This document shows positions 1 through 9,268 of a stretch of DNA of 18,803 nucleotides, piece by piece. The stretch comes from STC-113 sp964618565. Its GTDB lineage: Bacteria; Patescibacteriota; Gracilibacteria; BD1-5; UBA2023. The stretch covers positions 1 to 18,803 of the forward strand of contig CAZUBA010000033.1 in assembly GCA_964618565.1 (NCBI GenBank). The letters run 5' to 3'. The notes under the pieces were generated by a model, which worked only from the letters and a program-made list of their open reading frames with translations, was not told the DNA's origin and searched no databases. A program made the position numbers and the translations under genes. Each line of letters opens with the position of its first letter. The first letter of the stretch is position 1.

Positions 1-326
1 GCGATAAGGTATATCCATTCTCAACCGGCATTTTTTACATTTTTTTCAAAATGTTCATATAGTTTAGATCAGTATCACTTTCCCCTATGATTCTCATCTA
101 AAATAAATGCCCAAACGATAGCGCCTTTTGCTTTTATTTTTTCTCATAATAGATATCAGATTATACGGCCATTTACTTCTATTATAAGAAAATGGCCGTC
201 ATCTTGCAGATAATGATTTAAAAAATCTTCATCATAATATTTTCCGTTAACCCATAATATTTCTGGATCATCACTCAATTCCTCACATCTTTTCAAATCA
301 AATAATTGTGCATTCCTTATAATCAT
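1..326 (-). CDS. GNAT family N-acetyltransferase (3' end cut by window edge)
   Basis: The frame runs from an ATG at 326 to the window edge with no UAA or UAG, giving about 108 residues. Near residues 80-88 it reads ENHRGKGYGSKLYEH, the acetyl-CoA-binding motif A (R/Q-x-x-G-x-G/A) of the GNAT fold; two glycines of that motif region are encoded by UGA. Before it lies the usual strand pair (FLIIEVNGRIIGYLLGE). The family transfers an acetyl group from acetyl-CoA to an amine; the substrate cannot be read from the sequence. It sits 46 bp downstream of the antiporter on the same strand, so co-transcription is possible. No clear Shine-Dalgarno sequence precedes the ATG. The C-terminal part lies outside the window. 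Confidence 0.85.
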
Positions 327-372
327 AGTCTTATATTTTATAATTAATTGAATTTACAAATTTATCCTTGCT

Positions 373-2466
373 TTAAAATTTTACATTTCTGTTGATCTTG
401 TGTTCTATGCCATCCATTATATCAACATATAGTTTTGGTGTTAGGAATTCTTTATCAAATAGATTTTTTATGTTTTTTTCTTCAAGCTTCAATAAAGATT
501 TATTTACAAGCCTTACATCTAATAAGCTTATCATTTCTTCATTTTTTGAATAGATATCATCCATTTTTATTTTACTCAAAGAATTGAATCTTGTATATAA
601 TTCAATTGCCTCATCAAATATTTCTGTTGAAAATCCCCATTTTATTTTCTTCAAAATTTCAAATTCCAGAAGAACCTTGCTTGAAACAATGTGCTTTGTT
701 CTGTTCTTGAGATATTGATAGATTATATCATCATCTTTGGTATTGATATAATTGAGTATCTTATCGGCAAATTCCATTTCTTCGATTAATGTTTCTTTCT
801 TTATTTGCGCCTTATCGCATTCTATTCTCTCAATTTGCCTCTCTATTTTACCCAACATATATTTGAATATATATTCGTCGACTTCATTATATCTGAAAAG
901 CTCTTTAAGGTATTGTTTTTCTATTCACAAAGCATGAAGTGATATTGCTTTAAAGATTAATTTTTCAGGCTCTTTTACTTGCGATAATAATCTTTTGAAT
1001 TCCTCTATTTCATGATCTAATTTTTTCTGATATTTTGCTTTAAGAGATTCGTATTCATTTTTTGAAACATGTCATTTAGAGAATATGGATTCTATTTTAT
1101 TAATTGTTTCAATATAGACTAGAATCATGGATTCATGTTTTTGAAAATGCTCAATATCATGAAGCTTATTTATCTTGAGTTTTTTTACGGCATAACCTAT
1201 TGTCGTAGCCTTAATGAATAAGGTGAACATTATGCTTCAGATTGTGATAGCAAGCAGGAAATCCTTAATAGTATATGGCAGTGTCCAGCTTTGAATTGCA
1301 AAATTATCAGGAATCATGAGCACCATCATAAGGGCAAGGGCTCATCTAAGGCTTCACCAAGCAAGCAGATGTTGCCATGAAGCAGGAATTTTTTCTTCAA
1401 GTTTCAAATGATTAAATATGCTCAAAGGCAGATAAATGCTTATTCACCTTGCTATTATTACAACAAGAATTGCAATTGAGATAGGTATGATAAAATCCAC
1501 AAGATTTATATTGAGTGAAAAAAACATAACTCACATAAGCAGGAATACCAATGAATTTGCAACAAAGGCCACAAATCACCAAAAGTTCTCCATATATTCC
1601 TCTACCTTATGAGAAATCTTATATCTTCAATAATTACCTACCACGATTGATGCTAGAGCTGTTGCTATCACTCAAGATATTTTTATATCAAAGCCTCAAA
1701 TCGATACAAATTCGCTTATTATTTCAGATAATATGAATGTCAGATGCGCAACTATCATTGTAAAAGCAATTTCTAGATTGTCATTTCATTTAACTTTTTC
1801 GATAAGCTTTGAAAAACCGAATCACATCATTGATCAAAAAATCATTCATCAGAAAAGCATGCAAAGGAATGTTGCGACTCAAGTTCAAATAGTGGCTGCA
1901 GTTATTGCCCCGCTTTTAATTATTGCAAGCATAACAAGAAATAATGCAAGCGCTGTTCAGTCATTAAATAAGCTTTCGCCTTCAAATATCAATACGAGCC
2001 TTCTAGGTGCTCAGAATTGTTTGAACAGGGACAATACCGCAACCGGATCAGTAGAAGAGATTATTGAGCCGAAAAGCATTGCAATTTCTAGAGGTATGGG
2101 TAATCAAATCAAGTTAAAAGCAAAATATAGCCCATATCAAACAATAAAAGTCGAAATCAGTAATCATATGATTGCTAATGCTCAGATTGATTTCCAATTT
2201 TTTAATAGTTGACGATATCTCATATTATAGCCAGATTCAAATATAAGTATCGGCAAAAAAACAAAAAATAGCATTTCAGGAGTCAATTTGAATTCTACTA
2301 AAAAATGCAGAAAGGGAATCTTACTCAATGGTATCAGCACAAATCACGCAACGACAAGAAGTACCGTATAGGGCAATTTTGTCCTTTTGGATATCATATA
2401 GACAAAGCTTGATATTGTAAGCAGGCTGAGTATTGCAAGCATTGAAGTTAAAAAATGATGATCCAT
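373..2466 (-). CDS. CPA1-family Na+/H+ antiporter (NhaP-type) with long C-terminal cytoplasmic domain
   Basis: This 697-residue protein exchanges Na+ (or K+) for H+ across the inner membrane. The first roughly 420 residues are hydrophobic segments typical of about 12 transmembrane helices. CPA1 signatures are clear: FLPILIFESGYNMR at 71-84, SSTDPVAV at 137-144 and FEGESLFNDG at 161-170; the ND pair at 168-169 is the ion-binding motif of this family. Several glycines, including G170 and the glycines of helices near 95-110, are UGA. Residues from about 420 to 697 are charged and helical (KLEEKNIKNLFDK and similar), with coiled-coil character; this tail is longer than in minimal NhaP proteins and probably regulatory. 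I see no TrkA-N or cyclic-nucleotide-binding signature in it. The ATG at 2466 starts directly before the first helix. It stands alone between a terminator upstream and the GNAT gene downstream. Confidence 0.93.
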
Positions 2467-2529
2467 GATATTTAAGTAATTGATTTAGAATTCGCTAATC
2501 TTATAGATTATTTTAAATTTACAAATTAA

Positions 2530-2560
2530 AATAAAAAAAATAACCCTTTGTACAAAAGGG
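2530..2560 (-). terminator. Rho-independent terminator, minus strand
   Basis: On the minus strand a CCCTTT/AAAGGG stem with a five-base loop is followed by a run of Ts interrupted by single As. It probably ends the transcript of the phospholipase-D-like gene that stops at 2753. It also insulates the antiporter gene that begins at 2466. Confidence 0.6.
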
Positions 2561-2591
2561 CTATAGCATAAAAAGAGTAGATTTTTTTAAG

Positions 2592-2618
2592 GGTTGGATT
2601 AATCGGTTCGGTTGGATT
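2592..2618. repeat. Left flank copy of a 27-bp sequence with 18-bp periodicity
   Basis: The unit ggttggattaatcggttc (18 bp) is followed by the first 9 bases of a second unit. The same 27 bases stand directly after the run of Ns at 2719-2745, so the gap probably interrupts a tandem array of this unit. It lies 3' of the PLD-like stop codon and is not in that protein. Confidence 0.7.
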
Positions 2619-2718
2619 NNNNNNNNNNNNNNNNNNNNNNNNNNNNNNNNNNNNNNNNNNNNNNNNNNNNNNNNNNNNNNNNNNNNNNNNNNNNNNNNNN
2701 NNNNNNNNNNNNNNNNNN
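2619..2718. other. Assembly gap of 100 Ns
   Basis: Exactly 100 Ns, the conventional placeholder for a gap of unknown length. Identical 27-bp ends on both sides suggest a collapsed tandem repeat or an unmerged overlap of two contigs rather than 100 real missing bases. Confidence 0.95.
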
Positions 2719-2745
2719 GGTTGGATTAATCGGTTCGGTTGGATT
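2719..2745. repeat. Right flank copy of the 27-bp gap repeat
   Basis: Identical to 2592-2618, starting at the first base after the Ns. Eight bases separate it from the stop codon of the PLD-like gene at 2753. Confidence 0.7.
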
Positions 2746-2752
2746 TATATGA

Positions 2753-3892
2753 TTATATGAATATTTTTTGCAGCCACGCGATCCATCTGTTATATTTAGG
2801 TATATTTCATAAGGTTATTCTTGTGCAATTTTTAATGTCTAGCCTTAGTTGTTTAAGCAGGTCTTTGGTTATTCCATTTTTTTGCCTGAATACGGCATTT
2901 GTTTCATTGAGTATATCAAAGCTTCAATTTGTCAGATTCGCTGAGCCGATAATCGTCGTGTATTCATCTATTAATATGACTTTCGCATGTATCATGCCCT
3001 TATATAGATAAATCTCCATATCCTGTTCACGTTTATTTATGAGAGAAGGTTTTAAAAGCTTATAAATGCTATGCATATTTGCATGATATACTCCATCTGA
3101 TTCATCTGGCATTATTATTTGCACTTTAACTCATTTTTGGCTTATTTTTTTGAGTTTCCTTATGATTATATTATCTGTAAGATATCAATGTTCTATAATT
3201 ATATTTTTTCTTGCCCTATAGAATTCTCTAATCAATTCTTTTCTAATCAGTTGATTGCTTTTGATGTTCATAAGTATGCTCATTCATTCTTTCCACTTAC
3301 GTGCAAAGAATCTTTTATGTTTTTTAAATTCATGTGAATAAATATTTTTTGATAATTCTCATGTGATAAGCACCATATAATCATGCCATCCTCATTTGCT
3401 AGGTTCTAATTTATTCTGAGGAGTAAGGTACTCATCTGAAATATTCATTCAGCCTATCAGCATCTTGCTTGAACTTGTATTTTCATCAAACAGATAGACT
3501 TTAGAATGATTATTTTCCTTTATGTATTTAAATAAGAAAAATGATCAGGTTCATATATTTTTAAAAAATACATTTTTTTCATTACTGATGAATTCCATTC
3601 ATATTTTTGTATTGAATATGTCTCATCATAGCCTTCAAATGCTTATAAATTTTTGAAAATTATATACTGTCGTTCAGAAAGCGTCCTTTTCAATATATAT
3701 CTTAATATTTGGGCAACTTTTGATTTTTTGGTTTAGGCTATTGATTATTAGTCTTCCAGATTCATCGTCTCTCCACATGTACATTCTGATCTTTATTGTG
3801 AGTTCAGCCTCTTCTATCAATTTTAAGATCACTTCAAGAGCCCTTTCTCAATCTATGATAAGTTCAGCTTTATTTTGATAATCCTTTAGCAT
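2753..3892 (-). CDS. Phospholipase D-like protein with two HKD motifs (cardiolipin synthase-like)
   Basis: The frame gives 379 residues. Two HxK(x)4D motifs are visible: HSKVYLFD at 129-136 followed by IGGMNIS, and HAKVILID at 302-309 followed by IGSANLTNGSFD. This two-motif layout is that of the PLD superfamily; bacterial cardiolipin synthases and minor phosphatidyltransferases share it, and the IGGMNIS form after the first motif resembles ClsA/ClsB-type enzymes. The two histidines would form one active site that makes and breaks a phosphatidyl-enzyme bond. There is no N-terminal pair of transmembrane helices, so it is probably soluble or peripheral, as in ClsB-type proteins; a nuclease role cannot be excluded. 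An upstream ATG at 3912 is closed by UAA after two codons, which supports the start at 3892. The start codon lies in an 8-bp inverted repeat. Confidence 0.88.
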
Positions 3893-3917
3893 ATTTTTAC
3901 TTTATTTCATATGCTAT
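3888..3917 (-). promoter_or_regulatory. Inverted repeat covering the PLD-like start codon
   Basis: The arms TAGCATAT and ATATGCTA pair perfectly over 8 bp around a 14-base loop. The AUG at 3892 lies in the downstream arm of the mRNA, so folding would bury the start codon. This may be translational control or chance in AT-rich DNA. Confidence 0.35.
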
Positions 3918-3981
3918 AAGAGTAATTGATTTTTAGAATTTTACAATATTTTAAATGATTTTTCATTATTTATCATTTAAA

Positions 3982-4016
3982 CAAAAATATTCCCGGGGAA
4001 AATTCCAGAGAATATT
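3982..4016 (-). terminator. Rho-independent terminator of the GGDEF operon
   Basis: On the minus strand AATATTC pairs with GAATATT, with an inner GGAA/TTCC stem, and the hairpin is followed by TTTTTGTTT. It stands 21 bp after the last gene of the block, whose stop codon is at 4037, and would end transcription before the PLD-like gene. Confidence 0.65.
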
Positions 4017-4036
4017 AGAAGAAAGTCGGATAAGCT

Positions 4037-4183
4037 TTACTTATCAAGCGGATTTTTCATCAGATTCAATTTTGCTCAAACCTTATCTGGATTTTGGGCA
4101 ATGAATTCTTGGGTAGCCTTAAGTGATTCAGGGGAGTTTTTTAATGCTACCGATTCACTTCCTGATTGAATATCTTTGTTCAT
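4037..4183 (-). CDS. Hypothetical protein, 48 residues
   Basis: A short frame beginning MNKDIQSGSESVALKN and ending LMKNPLDK before UAA. It is acidic to neutral, without hydrophobic segments or cysteines, and rich in Ser, Asn and Lys. It starts 18 bp after the 102-residue gene on the same strand and is followed by a terminator hairpin, so it looks like the last gene of the operon. Codon use matches its neighbours and one glycine is UGA. I do not recognise a family. Support rests on position, tight spacing and frame integrity. Confidence 0.5.
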
Positions 4184-4201
4184 ATGACTTATATTTAAAA
4201 A

Positions 4202-4510
4202 TTAATAATTTTCTAGAACAATAATTGCTTCATTTTCTTCTTTTTCACGTTCCAGTCTTTCCTTTTCTTTGATTATTGAAAGGCTATCTAGAGTCTGACG
4301 GATTCTTTCTCTGTTTCACTCGTCTTTAACAGAATCGACAGCAATCTCAAACATTTCAATTATGGAATCTATAAGCTCAGGACTTGCTCATTCGGCTTTT
4401 ATGGTTTCATAAAGCGATTCAGCCAATACCCAATGTCACTTAAGCGCAAGCAGTGATGTAAGTACTACATTTTTCTTAAGTTCATAGATTTCAATTTCTC
4501 AAATATTCAT
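4202..4510 (-). CDS. Hypothetical helical protein, 102 residues
   Basis: The frame has UGA at four glycine positions and ends with UAA. The sequence (MNIGEIEIYELKKNVVLTSL at the start, then ALKGHWVLAESLYETIKAEG) suggests paired amphipathic helices like a helical-repeat or adaptor module, and the last third (SIIKEKERLEREKEENEA) is a highly charged coiled coil. No transmembrane segment, signal peptide or catalytic motif is visible. It lies between two other small genes downstream of the GGDEF gene, 80 bp after the basic 63-residue frame. Function unknown; co-transcription with the GGDEF gene is inferred from orientation and spacing. Confidence 0.7.
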
Positions 4511-4590
4511 AGTGGAACCTTAAATTTTCTTTAATTGTATATAAAATACTGATTTTTGTCAATTATTTAAAGGAAATTCATTATTTGCAA

Positions 4591-4782
4591 TTATTTGAGA
4601 CGAGTCTTTTTTGCGATTATTTTCTTGAGGTTTCTTGAAAGTCATATTTGCTGCCTTTTCAGATTTCTATCTCATTTATCTCAATAAGAATGCTTAATTT
4701 GCTTATTTTTAAGTTTTTTTGAAATTTTCTCTCTCTTTGCTCATTTGGTATTTCAATTTATATTTTCTAATTCTTCTCTCAT
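4591..4782 (-). CDS. Small lysine-rich basic protein, 63 residues
   Basis: The start codon overlaps the end of the GGDEF gene by 16 bp in another frame, which suggests translational coupling. The sequence begins MREELENINGNTKGAKREK and is strongly basic: LSRNLKKIIAKKTRLK at the C-terminus. Five glycines, all UGA, are spread through it (NGN, KGA, YGD, KGD, IGL). No cysteines or hydrophobic segments occur. The charge would suit RNA, DNA or ribosome binding, but this is inference. Because the frame overlaps a confirmed gene and is short, it may be a chance opening; the density of UGA codons used in frame and the immediate coupling favour a real gene. Confidence 0.5.
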
Positions 4783-6200
4783 AATATTCTTTTATCTATA
4801 TATACCGTATTGGCAATTTCAGCCTTAAAAATATTTTCATTGAATAATTCATCGATGATTTTTTTTGTAAACTTCTGGTACTCCGCTGACATTAGTATCT
4901 TATCTGCCATTTCATCTTTTCAATCTACTGAGAAATAACTTATGTTGGCCATCTTTTCTACCTCACCTGTAACAATATGTGTCAATTTCCTTGTGATTTC
5001 AGGCAATGCGTCGCGGGTCCTTATTTTATTTTCTGACATCATCTTTGCTATTGATTCAAGAATTTTGAATCATATTACTTCATTTATAAGTTCAATATTA
5101 TTCTTAAGTATCTTCTTTACTCAAAGTGTTCTTGCCCTCATGATCTTCTCGTTCTGCTTCTTTCTTATATCAAAGAGCTCAACTAATTTTTTCTTGTCTA
5201 GAGTGCTTTTCTGGAGTTTTTTTGGAAGCGTATGGACTGAAGTCAGAAAATTCTTCAGTTCATCTTCTTTTACGTGTGTAATATTCAATGCTTTATAGGC
5301 ATTTCATGATTTGTTCCTGTTTTTTTGAATCTTTGCTTGCAATACCAGAGTATCTGCAATATGTAAAAGCATCTTTGCATTATAATTCTCCATTTTTGTT
5401 GCTTTTGTGGGATGAAAATGGGCAAGCCCTCAACATGCGCTTAAATCAATTTCGAAATCTCTTATTCTATATGTTCAAGCTGTAAGCTTTTGGAACAATC
5501 TCTTCAAGAGCGTTATTGAATCTTTCATTGAGACATCGACTATAGCCAAAAACCATTCATCTCATCAATAATAATTGGATAATATATATTTATATCAGAG
5601 TTCGCTTAAAACTTCTTTAAGTATAATTCAAAATTTGAATATCGATTCTGATCAGGTCTGATGTCAATAAGTTTCATTCAGCGTCTTGAGATTATTCATA
5701 TCAAAAATATAAACAGAAACCTCTTTATATTTCTTTAAATTAATGCTCTCAAAAACCTCATCCAATTCAACATCAAATCAGTATTTGCTCAAGGCTTTTG
5801 TCTTGATATCTATTTTCTTCTCAATTTTTCTGAATCTATCTATTGATCCCATTGTAAAATCTTCATTTTTGATATTCGCTTCAATAAATTCCATGAATTT
5901 TGCAAACAGCATTATATTATCTTCAACTAGTACCTTCTTGATTTTTGGGTCAAGATTGATCATTTTTGATAGATGCTGTATGCTTTTGGTCATTTTGTAG
6001 ATAAGTTCGTCCAGAAGATCATTTTGTATATTAAGATTTTTTATGAGTTCTTTATTTTCATTCAGATAATTATAATCATTTTCAAGGAACACTTTCTCAT
6101 ACCCTCTATGCTTATATTTTTCAGAGAGTTTGGCCAAGTATAACTTGGTTGCGTAGAACTCAGGTTTTATGTCGGATTGTTTGATTTTTTGTGTAGCCAT
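4767..6200 (-). CDS. Soluble GGDEF-domain protein, putative diguanylate cyclase
   Basis: This 477-residue protein has a GGDEF domain in the middle (about 158-310), flanked by helical regions. Visible elements are the metal/substrate segment VYIFDMNNLKTLNETYGH (163-180), the signature GGDEW at 212-216, an SxCGGLA strand, and the terminal AD..VLQAKIQKNRN helix seen in diguanylate cyclases. The two motif glycines are consecutive UGA codons at 5562-5567. Position five is Trp instead of Phe, and the RxxD product-inhibition site five residues before the motif is missing (YKYI is there). Active diguanylate cyclases make c-di-GMP from two GTP. No transmembrane, PAS or receiver domain was seen; residues 1-150 and 330-477 are charged helices of unknown role. 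It leads a minus-strand block of small genes and is divergent from the RlmL-like gene. Confidence 0.85.
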
Positions 6201-6314
6201 TGTTAAGTTATTTGCTTTTATATATTATTGTATTTTTTTGTATAATGCAAAGAAAAGTTTTGCAATTTTACCATTTCTCTTTATACCTTATACGTAATTT
6301 AATCTGATATTATT
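6201..6314. promoter_or_regulatory. Divergent promoter region between GGDEF gene and RlmL-like gene
   Basis: On the plus strand TATAAT stands at 6241-6246 without a good -35. On the minus strand TTGCAT followed 17 bp later by TAATAT could drive the GGDEF operon. A TGCAAA/TTTGCA inverted repeat with a seven-base loop lies at about 6246-6264. Promoter placement is tentative. Confidence 0.3.
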
Positions 6315-7430
6315 ATGAATTTAGTCATTACGTGCATTGCCTGAGTGGAATCGCTGATAAAAAATGAAGTAGAGAGGCTATGATATAGGGCTTCCGAGGT
6401 AAAAGACAGGCTGGTTTGCCTTGAAACTGATGATGCTTGAATCGCACGTGTAAATCTTTGGTCAAGAGTGGGCAACAAAGTCTACCTTGAACTTGCAAAA
6501 AAGCAAATAAATGATTTTGATTTTTTATTTGATCTTGTTGATGATATCGATTGGAGAAAATATGTAACAGGCTGAGCGCCGGTTATTGTTAACGCAGTCT
6601 CAATAAGGTCACAGTTAACCAGTCTTCCCGCAATTCAAAAAACTGTAAAAAAAGCGATTGTAACAAATATATTATGAAGCAATACTGATATATTATTTGA
6701 AGATCCCGATAAGACTCCGGTTGAAATTTTGGTATTTTTCCAAGATGACGAATGTAGGATTCTTCTAAACACTTCCGGAAGCGCTCTCCATAAACGTGGA
6801 TACAGAACTTCTGAACATGAGGCTCCGATTAAGGAATCACTTGCTGCAGCCTTGGTGCTCCTTTCTTGATGGTCTTACAAAAAGCCGCTTTATGATTTTT
6901 TCTGCGGTTCTTGAACCATATTGATCGAAGCTGCACTTATAGCTAGAAATATAGCGCCGGGAAGCTTATGAAGAAGATTTTCATTTGAAGAATTCAGTTG
7001 GTATCCGAAAAATCATCTCCTTGAAGCAAAAGATGAAGCAAAGCAAAAAGCTTTTGTAGATAAAAAGTATGAAATATATTGAAATGACATTGAAGAATAT
7101 AATATCAGAATGTCGAAATCAAACGCTCTGAATGCAGGAGTTCTGGATACTATAACTTTCCAAACAAAAGACGCTCAAGAATTTGCAAAGAAACTTGATC
7201 TTGTTTGAACTGTAATTTCAAATCCACCTTATGGACTCCGCTTAAATAAAAGCAATACCTGAGATATCTATAAAACTATCTCTTCAATTTTTCAACTGAA
7301 CCCACTATTGAATTGAGGCGTTATCACTTCTTTTGAAGATTTTGATACTATGCTCAAGATGTCAGAGTGGAAAAAAAGAAAACTCTACAACGGTAATGAG
7401 CGCTGCTATTTTTATAAAAAAGTTTCTTAA
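6315..7430 (+). CDS. THUMP-domain class I SAM-dependent RNA methyltransferase (RlmL/YpsC type)
   Basis: A 371-residue protein with an N-terminal ferredoxin-like/THUMP region (about 1-160) and a Rossmann methyltransferase domain. The SAM-binding motif DFFCGSGTILIEAAL begins at residue 194, with the G of GSGT written as UGA, and the catalytic NPPYG is at 303-307. This architecture and length fit the YpsC/RlmL-N family, which methylates N2 of a guanosine in 23S rRNA (G2445 in E. coli RlmL); archaeal-type tRNA methyltransferases of the Trm14/TrmN group share the layout, so the target is not certain. The E. coli RlmL has a second methyltransferase domain that is absent here. The segment IAPGSLGRRFSFEEF after the SAM motif matches this family. 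It converges with the next gene with only 8 bp between stop codons. Confidence 0.88.
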
Positions 7431-7438
7431 GGGTTGTT

Positions 7439-7777
7439 TTAAAGGTAATGGATGAATTTTGGGATTAACATTTCTCTATTGGTTCATTTTCTTGAAACAA
7501 CTGTAAAAAATTTCACTTCATAATCATTTCAATATACATTCTTGATGTGTTCAATAAATGCTCACATCAGATTTGTCGAACGTAGCGCATTATATGAATA
7601 TTTCTTGTCGAGCATTATATTGACAGCCTTATTTGCCGAATCGACACTTATATTCTCTACATGCTGGATCACAAAATTCTTTATGCTTTTATTTGTACTT
7701 TTCACATGAAAAGATCTTAGCTTTGATATCATGATCTTATAGTTAGTTTGATAATGCATAACTTCTGTTCAGGCCAT
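7439..7777 (-). CDS. Hypothetical protein, 112 residues
   Basis: The frame starts MAGTEVMHYQTNYKIMISKL and ends KFIHYL before UAA. AAGG lies eight bases before the ATG, and the upstream gene ends three bases earlier (UAA, AAG, AUG), so the pair is almost surely co-transcribed. The protein is basic, mostly helical with a C-terminal strand segment (EVKFFTVVSRKG), and has no membrane segment or cysteine. A later in-frame Met at residue 7 is possible but lacks a better ribosome binding site. I do not recognise a family. Confidence 0.7.
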
Positions 7778-7780
7778 CTT

Positions 7781-7987
7781 TTAGCCTTTTAGAGAAATCT
7801 GCCTTTTTTTGGAAGCCTTTTTATCATTTGGCCATTCTATTTCGCCTATATGTACATTTTCCAAATCCGTAAAATTCGGATTATTCTTTATAAAATCGTC
7901 AAATAACTTCTTATTATTGAACATTTCTCTTGCGTCAATGCACTTTTGATCTGCTCTCTTACAGATAATGTTTTCCGAATTTGACAT
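7781..7987 (-). CDS. Hypothetical protein, 68 residues
   Basis: A short hydrophilic frame starting MSNSENIICKRADQK and ending with a basic tail KKASKKRQISLKG. Two cysteines (9 and 16) are seven apart and do not form a recognisable zinc motif. It lies three bases before the 112-residue gene and about 60 bp after a hairpin that may end the miaA transcript. A TATAAT on the minus strand at 8039-8044 could be its -10 element, though the matching -35 is poor. Function unknown. Confidence 0.65.
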   Translation of the reverse strand: MSNSENIICKRADQKCIDAREMFNNKKLFDDFIKNNPNFTDLENVHIGEIEWPNDKKASKKRQISLKG

Positions 7988-8007
7988 ATCTTAACAATTA
8001 AAAATCT

Positions 8008-8051
8008 AAAAAAGAGTATTCGCTAGTGTTGACTTTGCATTATACTCTTTT
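8008..8051 (-). terminator. Long-loop hairpin with T run, possible miaA terminator
   Basis: AAAAGAGTAT (8042-8051 complement) pairs perfectly over 10 bp with ATACTCTTTT, with a 22-base loop, and six Ts follow on the minus strand. It stands about 60 bp after the miaA stop codon. A minus-strand TATAAT lies in its first arm and loop, so the same bases may also act as a promoter for the 68-residue gene. Confidence 0.4.
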
Positions 8052-8113
8052 ATGAATAATTGGAAAAATAATCCAGTGAAGTTTAGCAGTGTTTTGAGTG
8101 ATTATTGTGTGAA

Positions 8114-9007
8114 CTAGTTTTTATATTTCCTGAACCACGTCAACTGTCTTTTGGCATAATTCCTATTGTGCTGTCTTACGATATCTATGCATTCTTCCAG
8201 AGAGTATTCTTGTTCGATATATCGGATAACTTCTTTATATCAAATAGTATTAAGCCCAAAATCAGTTTTTTTAAAACCAGAATTAAGTATATTTTGAGTC
8301 TCCTCTATAAGTCATTCTTCAAACATTTCTCCTATGCGCTCATTGATCCTGGAATATAATTTTACCCTATCTCAATCATAAGGGGTAATAAACAATATAT
8401 CGTATATAGGAGGCAGTTTTTTCTTCAGCTCTTTTTTTGATTTTCCAGTTTGCTTGAAAACCTCAAGTCATCTCATTACATACCTGAAGTTATTGATTTC
8501 CAATTCTTGTGCATAAGTTTTATCTACTTTTTCAAGCATTTCCCAAAGATATAGATTTCATTTCTTCAGTCGAATATTCTCAAGCTCATCACGGTATTGC
8601 CAATCGGCCTTTATCTCAGGTATATCAAAATTAAAAGCAATCGCATCAAGATACAATCCGGTTCATCAGCATATTACAGGAATTTTTCATTCTGAATGAA
8701 GTCTTCCTATTATATCTGTAACTTCTTTTTTATATTCAGATACTGAATACTCTTTATCAATTTCAATAATATCTAACATATGATGTTTTACTCCTCTTTT
8801 CTCAGCTTCTTTTATTTTTCATGTTCAAATATCAAGATTTTTATATATCTGCCTTGAATCTGCGCTTATTATTTCTGAATTAAGATATTCTGCGATATCA
8901 ATGCTCATTGATGTTTTTCAGCTTGCAGTAGGACCATAGATAATCACTATCTTTGGAAGCGGGGTAACTTTCTTTGTAAAATTTTCTAATTCACTTTTAT
9001 TTAACAT
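8114..9007 (-). CDS. miaA: tRNA dimethylallyltransferase MiaA
   Basis: MiaA adds a dimethylallyl group to N6 of A37 in tRNAs that read codons starting with U. The 297-residue frame has the P-loop GPTASGKTS at 25-33 (G30 is UGA), the substrate segment SADSRQIYKNLDIGTGK at 48-64, and CGGTGLYLDA at 113-122, all diagnostic for the family, followed by the tRNA-binding region with NNFRYVMRGLEVF and a C-terminal RQLTWFRKY. Length is normal for a compact MiaA. AAAGGA lies four to five bases before the ATG, a clear Shine-Dalgarno. It is divergent from the HD gene at 9339. In an organism with UGA as Gly, the tRNA-Gly that reads UGA would also present a U-starting codon and could be a substrate; that is inference. 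Confidence 0.96.
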
Positions 9008-9039
9008 TTTCCTTTAAAATTATATTCTATATAATACTT

Positions 9040-9074
9040 CAAATTTTTAATTATCAATTGTAAATTAAAATTTG
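9040..9074. repeat. AT-rich inverted repeat upstream of miaA
   Basis: CAAATTTTTAATT pairs imperfectly with AAATTAAAATTTG around nine bases. It lies 33 bp before the miaA start and on the minus strand overlaps a possible TTGATA ... TTATAT promoter with 17-bp spacing. Confidence 0.4.
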
Positions 9075-9268
9075 AGTTTATGACCTGTACATTCTAGTTA
9101 TCTTGATAACATCTGACTTATGGCTTCTTGGAAAGCACTTCTTCAAAAATGGGTTACAGCGATATTTGTTCATTGCAAGAGACTGCCGCAAACAAAATTT
9201 GGATTGATGAGATGATAAATGACTATAGAGGATATTCTGGCAAATACTTAATTTCCGTCAAAAAGAAT

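Noticed and set aside
1733..2212. Plus-strand frame of 159 codons
   Set aside because: Antisense to the membrane domain of the Na+/H+ antiporter, with no recognisable family of its own.
4942..5298. Hydrophobic plus-strand frame of 118 codons that looks like a membrane protein
   Set aside because: It is the reverse complement of charged helices of the GGDEF protein; Lys and Glu codons read backwards give Phe, Leu and Ser.
8029..8046. TTGACT followed by TATACT on the plus strand
   Set aside because: Spacing is only six bases, too short for a sigma70 promoter, and no plus-strand gene follows.
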